Assembly: GCF_028372415.1 (NCBI RefSeq)
Contig: NC_092874.1
Span: forward strand, 115,534,244-115,598,243
Direction of reading: 5' to 3'
DNA: 64,000 nucleotides
From: Notamacropus eugenii
Lineage: Eukaryota > Chordata > Mammalia > Diprotodontia > Macropodidae
The translations under genes and the position numbers were made by a program. Below the pieces are notes generated by a model. That model worked only from the letters and a program-made list of their open reading frames with translations, ran no database searches and was not told where the DNA came from. Positions 62,961 through 64,000 of this stretch are shown here, in pieces (the stretch's first letter is position 1; the number at the start of each line of letters is the position of its first letter).

Positions 62961-63519
62961 AGGTCTGAGGTCTGACATATCTTTATAATTTGGAGAGTTG
63001 GGAAAAGGTTACAGGAGCAAGGAGGTGTCTGAGTTTCAACGGGAAGAGAAGACTGCCCATAGATGAGTAGCTTGATTTCAATAGCATCCCTAGTGACATT
63101 ACTGAACTTGTGCTTTATACCCTGGCCCAGGGCACAGACCAGAGCAACTTTCTTTCCCTAAGGGTGTGGCAGAAAAGTATTAATTGCCAAAGGCAGCTGA
63201 TGAAGAACATATCTTCATGTTGTGAGACATGGTGGGAAGGCTACCCATAATAAAATATCCTGTACAAGTTTATAGTTGAGCTAATGTGGAAATCAGGCAG
63301 TTTGCCACCACATTTAGTCATACAGCCAGCCAGCAAAAATGAGAAAGGACCAAAGAATCTACTTTCTAACACATATGGTGGGCAAGGTACCTCATCTGGT
63401 GACACCTCAGAGAGTTCCTATAAACTACCAGAAAGTAGCCATGGATATGTACGGAGGAAAAGAAATGTCTGTGTAGCACATACTATTGCCAGGTACTATG
63501 CTAACTGCTTTTAAATATA

Positions 63520-63765
63520 AATGTATATGTGTGTGTATATGTGTGTGTATGTATGTGTGTGTATGTATATGTGTGTATGTATATGCGTGTATGTATATGT
63601 GTATATATGTGTGTGTACATGTGTGTGTATATGTGTGTACATGTGTGTATGTGTGTATGTATATGTGTGTATGTGTGTGTGTATGTGTGTGTGTATATGT
63701 GTGTGTATGTATATGTGTGTGTATGTATATGTGTGTGTATACACACACATATACATATATATATA
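63520..63765. repeat. (TGTATG/TG)n long microsatellite
   Basis: About 245 bases of TGTGTATG-type repeats ending in ATAC/CACACA. All six frames stay open across it, giving Tyr/Cys/Val or Thr/His/Ile strings; these are artefacts. Confidence 0.95.
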
Positions 63766-63794
63766 TGTAATTTCATCTTCACAACCACCCTGGG

Positions 63795-63905
63795 AAGTAT
63801 TATCATCATCATCCATCCATCATCCTCATTTGTCCGTCCATCATCCATCCACCATCATCCATCCACCATCGTCCATCCACCATCCACTATCATCATCATC
63901 TCCAT
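63795..63905. repeat. (ATCC/ATC)n microsatellite
   Basis: CATCATCATCCATCCATCAT-type repeats, imperfect. Confidence 0.9.
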
Positions 63906-64000
63906 TTTACAGTTGAGAAAACTGAAGCTAGGTGACTTGCCCAGGGTCACACAGGTAGGAAGTATCTATGGCTGGATTTGAACTCATCTCTTTTTGATTC
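63905..64000 (-). mobile_element. tRNA-derived SINE, antisense, cut by window end
   Basis: TTTTACAGTTGAGAAAACTG, AGGTGACTTGCCCAGGGTCA, GGCTGGATTTGAACTCATC. The A-box end lies beyond the window. Confidence 0.8.

Noticed and set aside
63425-63981. Long frames of Tyr/Cys/Val or Thr/His/Ile
   Set aside because: Products of the TGTATG-type microsatellite; open on both strands.
1-64000. CRISPR array, operon, phage or bacterial mobile element
   Set aside because: No regularly spaced direct repeats with unique spacers, no dense gene runs, and clear vertebrate introns and SINEs throughout.

Overview
The window looks like marsupial nuclear DNA. It is AT-rich, intron-rich and packed with old interspersed repeats: a tRNA-derived SINE with a marsupial-style consensus, MIR/CORE-SINEs, CR1/L2/L3-type LINEs, L1 3' ends, hAT-like DNA elements and a fossil class I retrovirus. 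There is no operon structure and no CRISPR array. The genus cannot be told from the sequence alone.

The only intact protein-coding gene I can support is SLC35B4, a nucleotide-sugar transporter of the UAA/SLC35B family. It lies on the + strand. Ten coding exons run from an ATG at 4459 to a TGA ending at 34449. All junctions keep phase and give a 331-residue protein, the same length as I recall for the human one. A CpG-rich promoter at about 4050-4460 carries two good ZNF143/STAF-like sites (a third is weak), an E-box and a GC box. Just inside intron 1 is a kilobase of almost pure purine minisatellite. Introns 1-8 have ordinary GT-AG ends. Intron 9 has a textbook U12-type donor and branch site. 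Exon 10 leads into a probable 3' UTR of up to about 2.5 kb.

Region by region: 1-4000 is upstream repeat DNA (CR1/L2-type LINE with a probable nested solo LTR, a LINE 3' end, MIRs). 4050-34449 is SLC35B4, whose introns hold many LINE copies; every CR1/L2-type copy I recognise there is antisense to the gene. 34450 to about 37020 is probable 3' UTR. 37-45 kb is intergenic with microsatellites and CR1/L3-type 3' ends. 45-52.7 kb is a dense SINE cluster plus an L1 3' end. 53.2-57.65 kb is a fossil class I ERV whose ends (R at the left, U3-R plus poly(A) at the right, short flanking repeats) suggest it was copied into place by LINE machinery. 57.8-64 kb holds CR1/L3-type ends, a Y-box-protein retropseudogene fragment and long TG-rich and ATCC-rich microsatellites. 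In human the 3' neighbour of SLC35B4 is LRGUK in convergent orientation; I recognised no LRGUK exon here.

I found no new multi-gene system. The points most worth a second look are the U12-type intron, the LINE-style ERV retrocopy, a ~310-bp inverted copy placed inside a LINE, the shared 3' tail between a LINE and SINEs, and the paired, evenly spaced ZNF143-like sites.
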